A DNA stretch of 64,000 bases, taken from assembly GCA_046331175.1 (NCBI GenBank), contig JAXLRI010000012.1, forward strand, positions 86,087 to 150,086. Direction: 5' to 3'. Below are positions 52,667 through 61,127 of this stretch, piece by piece; positions within the stretch are counted from its first letter, which is position 1; every line of letters begins with the position of its first letter. The notes under the pieces are model-generated. The model was not told the origin of the DNA, ran no database searches, and was given only the letters and a program-made list of their open reading frames with translations. The translations under genes were made by a program, and so were the position numbers. Source of the stretch: JAWKIW01 sp046331175. Lineage in GTDB: Bacteria > Actinomycetota > Acidimicrobiia > Acidimicrobiales > Acidimicrobilacustridaceae.

Positions 52667-53140
52667 ATGGCGCTGAAGGTGTTCCAAGGGATCGACGAGG
52701 TGAAGGCGGCCCTCGGCCAGCACCTCGGCTTCAGCGACTGGCTGGAGGTCGACCAGGACCGCATCGACCTGTTCGCCGACGCCACCGGTGACCACCAGTG
52801 GATCCACGTCGACCCCGAGCGGGCGGCGACCGGGCCGTTCGGCACGACCATCGCCCACGGCTACCTCACCCTGTCGCTGTCGAACTTCTTCCTGCCCCAG
52901 GTCGTCGAGGTGCAGGGCGTCTCGATGGGCGTCAACTACGGCGTGAACAAGGTCCGCTTCCCCGCGCCGGTGGCGGTGGGCTCGCAGGTGCGGGCCGGCG
53001 TCGAGCTGGCCGCCGTCGAGGACATCGCCGGCGGCATCCAGACCACCATGATCATCACGGTCCAGCGACGCGGTGACGACGGCGAGCCCGAGGCCAAGCC
53101 GGCCTGCGTCATCGAGAGCCTGAGCCGCTTCCTGTCGTGA
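52667..53140 (+). CDS. MaoC-like (R)-specific enoyl-CoA hydratase
   Basis: The 157-residue hot-dog-fold protein closely follows the mycobacterial HtdZ (Rv0130) pattern: FADATGDHQWIHVDPERAA with catalytic Asp and His, GPFGTTIAHGYLTLSL, and NYGVNKVRFPAPVAVGSQVRA. It adds water to trans-2-enoyl-CoA in the R sense. AGGAG stands 8 bases before the ATG. Its stop overlaps the start of the glycosyltransferase gene, an unexpected functional pairing. Confidence 0.92.
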   Translation: MALKVFQGIDEVKAALGQHLGFSDWLEVDQDRIDLFADATGDHQWIHVDPERAATGPFGTTIAHGYLTLSLSNFFLPQVVEVQGVSMGVNYGVNKVRFPAPVAVGSQVRAGVELAAVEDIAGGIQTTMIITVQRRGDDGEPEAKPACVIESLSRFLS

Positions 53141-54330
53141 GCGATCCCGCCGGTCCGGTCGACCTCGAGGCGCTCGTCGCCGACGCCCGCCAGCACGGCA
53201 TGCACGCCGTGCACCTGCTGGCGTGGCGCGACCTCGACGACATCGAGGCGGGGGGCTCGGAGGTCTACGTCCACGAGATCGCCGCCCGGCTCGCCGGCGC
53301 CGGCATGGAGGTCAAGCTCCGCACGTCCCACGCCGCGGGTCGCCGGCCCATCACGCAGCGCACCGGCTACACGGTCGTGCGACGAGCGGGGCGCTTCTGG
53401 GTGTTCCCGTCCACGGTGCTGCAGGAGATCCTCGGGCGCGACGGGCGCGGCGACGGCCTGGTCGAGGTCTGGAACGGTGTGCCGTACTTCTCGCCGCTGT
53501 GGTTCCGCGGCCCGCGCGTGGTGATCCTGCACCACTCGCACAAGGACATCTGGAAGCTGGTGCTGTCGACGCCGTCGTTCGCCAAGACCGGCCGATTCAT
53601 CGAGACGCGCGTGGCGCCGCCCGTGTACCGCACGTCGTTCCTCGTGACCGACTCCGAGTCGTCCCGGGCCGAGCTGGTGCACGAGCTGGGCTTCCGGGCC
53701 GATCGGGTGTCGATCGGGGAGCCCGGCATCGACCCCCGCTTCTCACCCGACCCCAGCGTGGGCCGCTCGGCCGAGCCGCTCGTCGTCAGCGTCGGCCGCC
53801 TCGTGTCCACGAAGGGCTTCGACGAGCTCATGCGGGCGTCCGCCCGCGTCCGCAGCCACGGGCACCCGCTGCGCCTGGTGATCGTCGGCGAGGGCTACGA
53901 GCGCGACCAGCTCGAGGAGCTGCGGGCCGACCTCGGCGCCGAGGAGTGGATCCGGCTGGCCGGCCGGGTCAGCGACGACGAGCTGATCTCGCTGTACCGA
54001 CAGGCGTGGGCGGTGGCCTCCATGTCGATGGCCGAGGGGTGGGGCATGACCCTGACGGAGGCGGCCGCGTGCGGCACGCCGGCGGTGGCCACGCGCATCA
54101 CGGGCCACGTCGACGCCGTGCGCGACGGCGTGAGCGGTCTGCTGGCCGACGGCTTCGACGAGTTCGTGACCAACCTCGAGCGGATCGTCACCGACGAGGG
54201 GCTGCGCGACAAGCTGTCGGCCGGGGCCCTCGAGCGGGCCGGCGAGCTCGACTGGGATCGCACGGCCGCGGCCGTGCTCACGTCGCTGATCGATGCCGCC
54301 CGCATCCGCGGCGCCGCCCGCGGCCGCTGA
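53137..54330 (+). CDS. Glycosyltransferase family 4
   Basis: The 397-residue retaining glycosyltransferase has two Rossmann domains (GT-B). The N-terminal IEAGGSEVYVHEIAARLA binds acceptor, and the donor site shows VSVGRLVSTKGFDELMRA, LRLVIVGEGYERDQLEEL, and the E-x7-E motif in EGWGMTLTEAAACGTPAVATR. It has no membrane helix. It starts with GTG inside the MaoC stop. It likely builds a surface glycan or glycolipid; the acceptor is unknown. Confidence 0.9.
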   Translation: MSDPAGPVDLEALVADARQHGMHAVHLLAWRDLDDIEAGGSEVYVHEIAARLAGAGMEVKLRTSHAAGRRPITQRTGYTVVRRAGRFWVFPSTVLQEILGRDGRGDGLVEVWNGVPYFSPLWFRGPRVVILHHSHKDIWKLVLSTPSFAKTGRFIETRVAPPVYRTSFLVTDSESSRAELVHELGFRADRVSIGEPGIDPRFSPDPSVGRSAEPLVVSVGRLVSTKGFDELMRASARVRSHGHPLRLVIVGEGYERDQLEELRADLGAEEWIRLAGRVSDDELISLYRQAWAVASMSMAEGWGMTLTEAAACGTPAVATRITGHVDAVRDGVSGLLADGFDEFVTNLERIVTDEGLRDKLSAGALERAGELDWDRTAAAVLTSLIDAARIRGAARGR

Positions 54331-54371
54331 CGAACCTCCGGCGGCCGGTCCGGGTCCCGGCCCGCGCAGAT

Positions 54372-54386
54372 CTGACGCCCCGTCAG
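54372..54386. promoter_or_regulatory. Operator-like inverted repeat before the FadE30-IpdF pair
   Basis: CTGACG-CCC-CGTCAG has perfect 6-bp arms and ends 24 bases before the acyl-CoA dehydrogenase ATG; a TAGGCT box at 54396-54401 follows it. The same motif occurs at 61024-61038 and, with one change, at 63164-63178. Confidence 0.65.
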
Positions 54387-54409
54387 GGACGCCACTAGGC
54401 TCGCCGCCG

Positions 54410-55618
54410 ATGGACCTGCGCTTCACGCCCGAGGAGGAGGCCTTCCGCAAGGAGGTGCGCGCCTACCTCGACGACCTGCTCCACGGGGAGTTCGCCGGCA
54501 TCCGGGGGCGGGGCGGTCCCGGCGACGAGCATTCCTTCTTCGACGAGCGGCTGGCCTGGGAGCGCCGCCTGGGGGCCGACGGCTGGACGTGCGTGGGCTG
54601 GCCCGCCGAGGTGGGTGGCCGGGGCCTGCCGCTGAACCAGCAGGTCATCTACTACGAGGAGTACGCCCGGGCCGGCGGTCCCGGCCGCCTGGGCCACATC
54701 GGCGAGGGCCTCATCGGGCCGACGCTGATCCACTTCGGCTCGCCCGAGCAGCAGGAGCGGTTCCTGCCGAGGATCCGCCTCGGTGAGGAGCTGTGGTGCC
54801 AGGGCTACAGCGAGCCCAACGCCGGATCCGACCTGGCCAACCTGTCGACCCGCGCCGACCTCGACGGTGACGAGTGGGTGCTCAACGGCCAGAAGGTGTG
54901 GACCTCCCTGGCCCAGTGGAGCGACTGGTGCTTCGTGCTCGCCCGCACCGATCGCGACGCCCCCAAGCACAAGGGCATCTCCTTCCTGCTCATCCGGATG
55001 GACGCCCCCGGGGTGGAGACCCGCCCCATCGTGCAGCTCACCGGCACCTCGGAGTTCAACGAGGTGTTCTTCTCCGACGCCCGCACGCCCGCCGACCTCG
55101 TCGTGGGCGGCGTGAACAACGGGTGGAAGGTGGCGATGGGCCTCCTGTCGTTCGAGCGGGGCGCCTCGACGCTCGGCCAGCAGTTCGCCTTCGAGCGCGA
55201 GCTGCGCGAGATCCTCGCCATCGCCGAGCGCACCGGGCAGGCGGCCGACCCGGTGTGGCGCCAGCGGCTCGCCTCGTTGCACAGCCGCCTCGAGATCATG
55301 CGGTGGAACAGCCTCCGGATGCTGACCGACGCCGGCAAGCCCGAGCTGTCCGAGGCGGCCTACATCTCCAAGCTCTACTGGGCCCGCCTGCACCGCGACC
55401 TCGGCGAGGCGCTGGTCGACGTGGCCGACGTCGACGGCCTGCTGTGCGAGCAGGGCGCCGACGACCCCCACAGCGTGGTGCGGGGCTACGCCCTCACCGC
55501 GGCCCAGCGGCTGTTCCTGTTCACCCGGTCCGACACGATCTACGGCGGGTCGAACCAGATCCAGCGCAACATCATCGGCGAGCGGGCCCTCGGCCTGCCG
55601 CCCGAGCCCAAGGTCTGA
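54410..55618 (+). CDS. fadE30: Acyl-CoA dehydrogenase, FadE30-like
   Basis: The 402-residue flavoenzyme closely follows mycobacterial FadE30 (Rv3560c), which dehydrogenates a CoA intermediate in steroid C/D-ring (HIP) breakdown: GWPAEVGGRGL, ELWCQGYSEPNAGSDLANL, NGQKVWTSLAQWSDWCFV, SFERGASTLGQQ and the C-terminal FTRSDTIYGGSNQIQRNII. The substrate-binding and FAD motifs are intact. It is followed 13 bases later by the IpdF-like gene, the same pair as in the KstR2 regulon. TAGGCT ends 8 bases before the ATG. Assignment rests on recalled similarity to the mycobacterial protein. Confidence 0.85.
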   Translation: MDLRFTPEEEAFRKEVRAYLDDLLHGEFAGIRGRGGPGDEHSFFDERLAWERRLGADGWTCVGWPAEVGGRGLPLNQQVIYYEEYARAGGPGRLGHIGEGLIGPTLIHFGSPEQQERFLPRIRLGEELWCQGYSEPNAGSDLANLSTRADLDGDEWVLNGQKVWTSLAQWSDWCFVLARTDRDAPKHKGISFLLIRMDAPGVETRPIVQLTGTSEFNEVFFSDARTPADLVVGGVNNGWKVAMGLLSFERGASTLGQQFAFERELREILAIAERTGQAADPVWRQRLASLHSRLEIMRWNSLRMLTDAGKPELSEAAYISKLYWARLHRDLGEALVDVADVDGLLCEQGADDPHSVVRGYALTAAQRLFLFTRSDTIYGGSNQIQRNIIGERALGLPPEPKV

Positions 55619-55631
55619 CCGGAGGCGTCCC

Positions 55632-56414
55632 ATGCCCGCACCCACCCCCGACTACGTCGCGCCCCACGGCCTGCTCGGCGGCAAGACCGTGGTGGTCACC
55701 GCCGCCGCCGGCACCGGGATCGGCTACGCCGTGGCCCGCCGGTGTGCCGAGGAGGGGGCCCGGGTGCTCATCTCCGACATCCACGAGCGCCGCCTCGCCG
55801 AGGCCGTCGACCGGATGGAGGCCGAGACCGGCTGGAGGCCGCCGTCGGTCGTGTGCAATGTGACCCAGCAGGCCGACGTCGACCGGCTGTTCGAGACGGC
55901 CGTCGTCGAGCTCGGCCACGTCGACGTGGTGATGAACAACGCCGGCCTCGGCGGCACGGCCAACCTGATCGAGATGACCGACGAGCAGTGGTCCTCGGTC
56001 ATCGACGTCACCCTCAACGGGACCATGCGGGCCACTCGCGCCGCGCTGCAGCACATGGTGCCCCGCGGCCGCGGGGTGATCGTCAACAACGCCTCGGTCG
56101 TGGGCTGGCGGGCCCAGGAGGGCCAGGCCCACTATGCCGCCGCCAAGGCCGGCGTCATGGCGCTCACCCGGTGCGCCGCCATCGAGGCGGCGCCGGCCAA
56201 CGTGCGCATCAACGCCGTGGCCCCCTCGCTGGCCATGCACCCGTTCCTCGCCAAGGTCACCACCGACGAGCTGCTGGCCGAGCTCACCACCCGCGAGGCG
56301 TTCGGCCGGGCGGCCGAGCCGTGGGAGGTGGCCAACGTGATGGTCTTCCTCGCCAGCGACTACTCGACCTACATGACCGGCGAGGTCGTGTCGGTCAGCA
56401 GCCAGCACCCCTGA
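55632..56414 (+). CDS. ipdF: Short-chain dehydrogenase, IpdF-like
   Basis: The 260-residue SDR strongly resembles IpdF (Rv3559c), the 5-hydroxy-HIP-CoA dehydrogenase of steroid C/D-ring catabolism: HGLLGGKTVVVTAAAGTGIG, DIHERRLAE, NNAGLGG, VIVNNASVVGWRAQEGQ, the catalytic Tyr-Lys in HYAAAKAGVMALTRC, EAFGRAAEPWEVA and the C-terminal YMTGEVVSVSSQHP. It sits directly after the FadE30-like gene under the same operator. GGAGG stands 7 bases before the ATG. Confidence 0.87.
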   Translation: MPAPTPDYVAPHGLLGGKTVVVTAAAGTGIGYAVARRCAEEGARVLISDIHERRLAEAVDRMEAETGWRPPSVVCNVTQQADVDRLFETAVVELGHVDVVMNNAGLGGTANLIEMTDEQWSSVIDVTLNGTMRATRAALQHMVPRGRGVIVNNASVVGWRAQEGQAHYAAAKAGVMALTRCAAIEAAPANVRINAVAPSLAMHPFLAKVTTDELLAELTTREAFGRAAEPWEVANVMVFLASDYSTYMTGEVVSVSSQHP

Positions 56415-56492
56415 ACCGCCCCGCGTCGAGCGTGGCCCGGGCCCGGTCCCGGCCGCGGGGCCGGCCGCCGGGGGCGCCGGTACCCTGCCGGC

Positions 56493-57686
56493 ATGGGTCG
56501 CTGGGGCCGCGCCGCCATCTGCTGGCTGCTCGTGGCCGTGGCGGTGCCGGCCTGCTCGGCGGTGCCGTTCGGCCGGTGCGACCTCGACGTGGCCGACCGC
56601 TCGCTGCCCCCTGGTGGTGACCGTCGCAGCGAGTCGCTGCTGCTGGCCGGCGTGAAGCCCGGGGGCGTGGTCCTCTACGAGGCGCGTGCTGGCGGTGACG
56701 CCTCGCGCGTGGCCGTGCTCGCCGACGACGAGCTGGGCGGCCCGGCCGATCGCACCCGTCTGGTGGTCGACGGGGCGCGCCCCTACGTCGTGTCCGGTGG
56801 GGGTCGGGTCCTCGCCGTCAACCCCGTCAGCGGCCACACGAGCCCGATCGCCGAGCTGGGCTCGCTCGACCACCCGTCGGTCGCCGTGCGCTCGGGGGCC
56901 CTGTTCGTGGCCGACGGGGCCCGGCTGTTCCAGGTCGGGTTGCCGTCGGGCCTGCCGGTGGTCGTCACCGGCCTCCCGGGGTCGGCGATCGGGCCGGCGG
57001 TCGTGGTGCCCGAGGGGGTCGCCACCCTCGTGCGGCAGGGCGACCGGGCGTCGGTGGCGGTGGTCCCGGCCGGGAGCCGCTCGCCGGCACGCACGGTGGT
57101 CCTGGCGGGGGCCGCGGACGACTGGACCTCGCTGGTGGCGCGCGGCGACGGGACGCTGGTGGCCGGCGGCCCGGCCGGGGTGGCGCGGGTCGCGCCGGCG
57201 GCGTCGTCGCTGCCCGTGCTCGGTGCGGACGGGGCCGAGGGCCCGACCGTGGTCGGGTCCCCCGGCACCCACCTGGCCCTGGTCGGCGAGCGTGTCTGGG
57301 CGGGTGGCCCCGGCGGCCACGTCGACCGCCTCGACGCCGGACTCGAGGTCGCCACCACGGCCACGGTGCAGTGCGGCGACGCCGTCGCGCCCGTCCCGGT
57401 GGCGGGCGCCGGCTCGGTGTGGGCGGCCGTCGACCGGGACGACGTGGTGGCCCGCATCGACCCCGACACCGGTCGGTTGCTGGGGCGCCTGGCCCTGCCG
57501 CTGGCCACGGGCGGGGGCTCCCGCTACCGGGTCGTGGGCGGCCCGGCGACGGCGTGGGTGGCCGACGAGGTGACCGGCGCCCTCTACGAGCTCGACCCCG
57601 TGGCCGGCGCTGCTCGCCGCGTGGGCCTGCCCGGGCCCCCCGACGCCGTCGTCGGCGCGGTCGTCGTGTCGACGCCCGACGGCTGA
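56493..57686 (+). CDS. Lipoprotein with propeller-like repeats
   Basis: The 397-residue protein has a signal peptide ending in a lipobox (AVAVPACSAV). The rest is beta-rich with repeated short units such as GGRVLAVNPVSGHTSPIAELG, GARLFQVGLPSGLPVVVTGLPG and RIDPDTGRLLGRLALPL, the style of WD40/PQQ-type propellers. No catalytic residues are evident. TACCCT ends 6 bases before the ATG. A surface binding role is likely, with ligand unknown. Confidence 0.65.
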   Translation: MGRWGRAAICWLLVAVAVPACSAVPFGRCDLDVADRSLPPGGDRRSESLLLAGVKPGGVVLYEARAGGDASRVAVLADDELGGPADRTRLVVDGARPYVVSGGGRVLAVNPVSGHTSPIAELGSLDHPSVAVRSGALFVADGARLFQVGLPSGLPVVVTGLPGSAIGPAVVVPEGVATLVRQGDRASVAVVPAGSRSPARTVVLAGAADDWTSLVARGDGTLVAGGPAGVARVAPAASSLPVLGADGAEGPTVVGSPGTHLALVGERVWAGGPGGHVDRLDAGLEVATTATVQCGDAVAPVPVAGAGSVWAAVDRDDVVARIDPDTGRLLGRLALPLATGGGSRYRVVGGPATAWVADEVTGALYELDPVAGAARRVGLPGPPDAVVGAVVVSTPDG

Positions 57687-57725
57687 GCCGCGGCGCGCGC
57701 ACCGGCCCCGGTAGCCTCGGCCGCC

Positions 57726-58403
57726 GTGGGGGATGGGCCCGACGCGCAGCTCGCCGCCGCCGACGCGCTCGATCGGCTCATCGAGGCCTGCCCGTCGTTC
57801 CTCGGTGCCGGTGACCTCTTCCGGTTCGTCGCCTGGTCCGAGGAGGAGGGCGAGCCCGATCCCTACTTGCGGGCCTCGGCGCTGGCCCAGCACGTGGCCG
57901 ACCTGTGCGAGCGGGGCCAGGTCGCCGAGCTGCCCGGCCTCTTCGCCACCGCCGAGGACCTCCTTGGCGCCTCCGACCCCGACGTGGTCGACCTGGTGCG
58001 CATGGGTCTGTTCGAGAGCCTGCAGAACGTCTGCTCCCACGTCGACGTGCACGTGGAGCCGGGGACGGTGGAGGCGTGGCTCGGCCCCCGTGGCCGGGCG
58101 GTGTGGGACGAGCTCCTCGGGCTCTGGGCCTCAGCCGCCGATCGGGCGCCGAGCGAGGGTCCCCGGGTGACCGAGGTCGACTACCTCGGCGTCGACGACC
58201 CCAACCTGCGCACGTACCTGCGCACCACCCGGCGGCGCCGCGACGACGGCGTGCTGCTCAGCAGCGGCGACGTGCTGCGCTACGAGCACTGGGTGGCCGA
58301 CGTGACCTGGCGCTCGCCCGAGGCCCGCCGCCGGGTCAACCGCACGGCCCTCGTCGTCGGGATCGTCCTGGCGCTGGCCGTGGCCATCGCCCTGTTCCGC
58401 TGA
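57726..58403 (+). CDS. Hypothetical tail-anchored membrane protein
   Basis: The 225-residue protein is soluble and acidic-helical for ~200 residues (LIEACPSFLGAGDLFRFVAW, AQHVADLCERGQVAELPGLF, ALGL-type GLFESLQNVCSHV) and ends in one hydrophobic helix (ALVVGIVLALAVAIALF). The N-terminal half recalls small bacterial helical domains of unknown function. TAGCCT ends 8 bases before the GTG. Function unknown. Confidence 0.6.
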   Translation: MGDGPDAQLAAADALDRLIEACPSFLGAGDLFRFVAWSEEEGEPDPYLRASALAQHVADLCERGQVAELPGLFATAEDLLGASDPDVVDLVRMGLFESLQNVCSHVDVHVEPGTVEAWLGPRGRAVWDELLGLWASAADRAPSEGPRVTEVDYLGVDDPNLRTYLRTTRRRRDDGVLLSSGDVLRYEHWVADVTWRSPEARRRVNRTALVVGIVLALAVAIALFR

Positions 58404-58417
58404 CCGGGCCCGCGGGC

Positions 58418-59230
58418 TCAGTCGTCGTCGCCGGCGGCGTCGGCGGCCTTCTTGGCCGCGACGATGGCCCGACCGGCGAGCCGCCCGCTCATCCGCCCGA
58501 ACCGCTCGGCAGCCGAGGGCGTCCGCGCCGCGGCCGGCTTCGGCTTCGGCGTCGCTTCGGGCTCCGCCTCCGGTCGGTCGTCGGTGGCGGCGTCGGCCTC
58601 GGTGGCCGCGTCGGTCTCGGTGGCCGCGTCGGCCCGGGTGGTCGCGTCGACGTTCGGCTCGGCCTCGGGCTCGAGGCCGGCCGCGGCGGCTGCCTCGGGT
58701 TCGGCGTCAGCGATCAGCTCGGCCTCGGCCTCGGGCTCGGCGTGCAGCTCGGGCTCGACGTCGGGCTCGGGCTCGGCGTCGGCAGTCGGCGGGGGCGCGG
58801 GCTCGGCGTTCGGCTCGGGCGGGGGCGCTGGGACCGTCGCGTCCCCCGCCGGCGCCGGCTCGGCGGCGGCCTCGGTGGGGCGCGACGGTGCCGCCGTCGC
58901 GCGCCCGTCGTCGGTGGTCGTGGCGGGGACGGCCCGGGCCCGGGCCTGCTTGGCGGCCCGGCGGCGCTCGCCCTCGGCCTGGCCCTCCTGGAAGCCCCGG
59001 ATGGCCCGCACCGGCACGAGGATGGCCGTCGACAGGATCATGAAGCCGAAGAAGGCGCAGCCGACGATGAGCACCCACGCCGCCCACGGGTTGGTCACGT
59101 GGGTGGTGATGGTCCCGATCTGGGACGCCCCGACGAGCAGCGCCAGCACGAGCGACAGCCAGAACACCGGATCACGCCAGATCGGGCGCAGGAACCACTG
59201 GTGGGAGCGGTCGCGGTCGGCCCGGGCCAT
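58418..59230 (-). CDS. Two-helix membrane protein with long acidic Ala/Glu/Pro tail
   Basis: The 270-residue protein has two hydrophobic helices (PVFWLSLVLALLVGASQIG and WVLIVGCAFFGFMILSTAILV), then a cytoplasmic tail of ~160 residues dominated by Ala, Glu, Pro, Asp and Thr, with degenerate repeats of the type A-E-P-E and ATEADAAT. The tail ends in a basic amphipathic segment (RMSGRLAGRAIVAAKKAA). Low complexity prevents a family call. TAGCGT ends 6 bases before the ATG. Confidence 0.6.
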   Translation of the reverse strand: MARADRDRSHQWFLRPIWRDPVFWLSLVLALLVGASQIGTITTHVTNPWAAWVLIVGCAFFGFMILSTAILVPVRAIRGFQEGQAEGERRRAAKQARARAVPATTTDDGRATAAPSRPTEAAAEPAPAGDATVPAPPPEPNAEPAPPPTADAEPEPDVEPELHAEPEAEAELIADAEPEAAAAAGLEPEAEPNVDATTRADAATETDAATEADAATDDRPEAEPEATPKPKPAAARTPSAAERFGRMSGRLAGRAIVAAKKAADAAGDDD

Positions 59231-59299
59231 CGGTGCACGCTACCCGGGGTCGTCGACCGCCACGAGGTGCGGTCGACGAACCGGCGCGAGGCGGTGCGG

Positions 59300-60493
59300 C
59301 TACTTCACGCAGATGACGCTGGAACCGTGGCCGAACAAGCCCTGGTTGACCGTGATGCCGACCTTGGCCCCCTCGACCTGGCGATCGCCGGCCTGCCCGC
59401 GCAGGTGCCACGTGAGCTCGCACACCTGGGCGATGGCCTGGGCGGGGATGGCCTCGCCGAACGAGGCGAGCCCGCCGCTGGGGTTGACCGGAACGCGGCC
59501 GCCGATGGTGGTGTCGCCGTCGCGCAGCAGCTTCTCGGCCTCGCCCTCCTTGCAGAGCCCGAGGTTCTCGTACCAGTCGAGCTCGAGGGCCGTGGACAGG
59601 TCGTAGACCTCGGCCAGATCGACGTCGTCGGGGCCGAGGCCGGCCTCCTCGTAGGCGGCGCGGCCGATGGCGTCGCGGAACGAGTGCGGCGGCGGGGCGA
59701 CCACGGCGGCCGAGTCGGTGGCGAAGTTGGGCATCTCGATGACCGTCTGCGGATAGGTCGGGGTGACGGTGGAGATGGCGGCGATGCGCACCGGCGACGT
59801 GGTCTTGGTGCGGGCGTAGTCGAGCGACGACAGGACGACGGCGGCCGCGCCGTCGCTGGTGGCGCAGATGTCGAGCAGGCGGAGCGGGTCGGCCACGGTG
59901 GGGGAGGACATGACCTCCTCGACGGTGACCTCCTTGCGGTAGCGGGCGTTGGGGTTGGCGACGCCCGCCTTGGCGTTCTTCACCTTCACCTGGGCGAAGT
60001 CCTCGCGCGTCGCCCCGTACAGCTCCATGCGGCGGCGGGCGTAGAGGGCGAAGTAGGTGGGGTTCGTGGCGCCGAGCAGGCGGAACCGCAGCCAGTCGGG
60101 ATCGTCGGGCCGGTCGCCCCCGACCGGGGCGAAGAAGCCCTTGGGCGTGGTGTCGGCGCCCACGACCAGGACGACGTCGGCCATGCCGGCGAGGATCTGG
60201 GCCCGGGCGATGTTGAGGGCCTGCGCGCCCGAGGCGCACGCGGCGTAGCACGACGACACGCGGTTGCCCTTCCACCCGAGCGCCTGGCTGAACGTGGCGC
60301 CGGCGATGAACCCGGGGTAGCCGTTGCGGATGGTGTCGGCACCGGCGACGAAGTCGACGTCGTCCCAGGTGAGGCCGGCATCGGCCAGCGCCGCCTGCGA
60401 GGCGTCGATGCCGTACTCGATGAAGCTGCGGCCCCACTTGCCCCAGGGGTGCATGCCGACCCCGAGGATGGCGATGTCTCGATCGGCGCTCAC
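59300..60493 (-). CDS. SCP2-type thiolase/aldolase, partner of DUF35 protein
   Basis: The 397-residue protein has the thiolase fold with the nucleophile in SSCYAACASGAQALNIA (C-x-S-G, about 83-99), DVDFVAGADTIRNG, VLVVGADTTPKGF, EVYDLSTALELDWYENLGL, NPSGGLASFGEAIPAQ and a terminal NQGLFGHGSS. It thus retains an acylatable Cys, unlike the other two thiolase-like proteins in the window. The gene's GTG overlaps the stop of the DUF35 gene (GTGA); in actinobacteria such pairs form complexes that cleave steroid side chains or perform thiolysis. It is under a CTGACG-N3-CGTCAG operator. Confidence 0.85.
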   Translation of the reverse strand: MSADRDIAILGVGMHPWGKWGRSFIEYGIDASQAALADAGLTWDDVDFVAGADTIRNGYPGFIAGATFSQALGWKGNRVSSCYAACASGAQALNIARAQILAGMADVVLVVGADTTPKGFFAPVGGDRPDDPDWLRFRLLGATNPTYFALYARRRMELYGATREDFAQVKVKNAKAGVANPNARYRKEVTVEEVMSSPTVADPLRLLDICATSDGAAAVVLSSLDYARTKTTSPVRIAAISTVTPTYPQTVIEMPNFATDSAAVVAPPPHSFRDAIGRAAYEEAGLGPDDVDLAEVYDLSTALELDWYENLGLCKEGEAEKLLRDGDTTIGGRVPVNPSGGLASFGEAIPAQAIAQVCELTWHLRGQAGDRQVEGAKVGITVNQGLFGHGSSVICVK

Positions 60494-60933
60494 GACGCGT
60501 CCTCCACGACCTTCCACTTCCACACGAGGTACTCGTGCTCGTCGTCCTCGAACAAGGTGTCGAGCACCAGCTCGACCTCGGTGCCGGCGGCCAGGTCGTC
60601 GACCACGACGTCGGCGGTCATCTGGCCGAGCACCACCAGCTGCTCGTCGGCCAGCTCCACGGCGGCGATGGCGAAGGGCGTGAACTCGTCGCCCGTCGGC
60701 ACGTACGGCGGCGGCGGCTGGTAGCAGTTGTTGGTGAAGCTCCACACCCGGCCGGTGCGGCTCAGCTCGACCTCGTCGAACTCGCGCCCGTCGCAGGCCG
60801 GGTTCTTGCAGAAGTAGGTCTCGCGGGGGAAGCCGTACGTGCCGCACGAGGTGCAGCGGCTGCCCAGCAGGGCGGGGGCGTCGGGGTCGGTGGTGAACCA
60901 GCCCTCGATCGCCGGGACCTTCGTCTTGGCCAC
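60490..60933 (-). CDS. DUF35 OB-fold zinc-ribbon protein
   Basis: The 147-residue protein has a rubredoxin-like zinc ribbon, SRCTSCGTYGFPRE then YFCKNPACDG, and an OB fold with GRVWSFTNNCYQPP, FAIAAVELADEQLVVLGQM and GTEVELVLDTL. DUF35 proteins bind acyl-CoA and partner SCP2-type thiolases; in Ltp2/ChsH2-type complexes this domain is needed for aldolase activity. The GTG at 60933 has AAGGAG 7 bases upstream. It is the first gene of a two-gene operon with the thiolase. Confidence 0.87.
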   Translation of the reverse strand: MAKTKVPAIEGWFTTDPDAPALLGSRCTSCGTYGFPRETYFCKNPACDGREFDEVELSRTGRVWSFTNNCYQPPPPYVPTGDEFTPFAIAAVELADEQLVVLGQMTADVVVDDLAAGTEVELVLDTLFEDDEHEYLVWKWKVVEDAS

Positions 60934-61023
60934 GGTGGCTCCTTGGCTCGGTCGGCCTGTTCGGCTCGGCGGCACGCGCTCGCCGCGGCGGCGCCGGGCC
61001 ACGCTACCGCGCCGCCACCGTTT

Positions 61024-61038
61024 CTGACGAGCCGTCAG
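61024..61038. promoter_or_regulatory. Operator-like inverted repeat before the DUF35-thiolase operon
   Basis: CTGACG-AGC-CGTCAG has perfect 6-bp arms and stands 90 bases before the DUF35 start. It matches the sites at 54372 and 63164. Confidence 0.6.
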
Positions 61039-61051
61039 GACCGAGGGCTCG

Positions 61052-61127
61052 GGCTGCCGGGCCTCCGTCGGGCTGCCGGGCCTCCGTCAGGCTGCCGGGC
61101 CTCCGTCAGGCTGCCGGGCCTCCGGCC
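61052..61127. repeat. 19-bp tandem repeat, four copies, overlapping a gene end
   Basis: Four head-to-tail units of 19 bp (GGCTGCCGGGCCTCCGTCA type) start at 61052, 61071, 61090 and 61109; the last differs in its final bases. The stop codon of the TPR-like gene lies at the end of the third unit, so the array could change the reading frame end by slippage. Confidence 0.85.
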
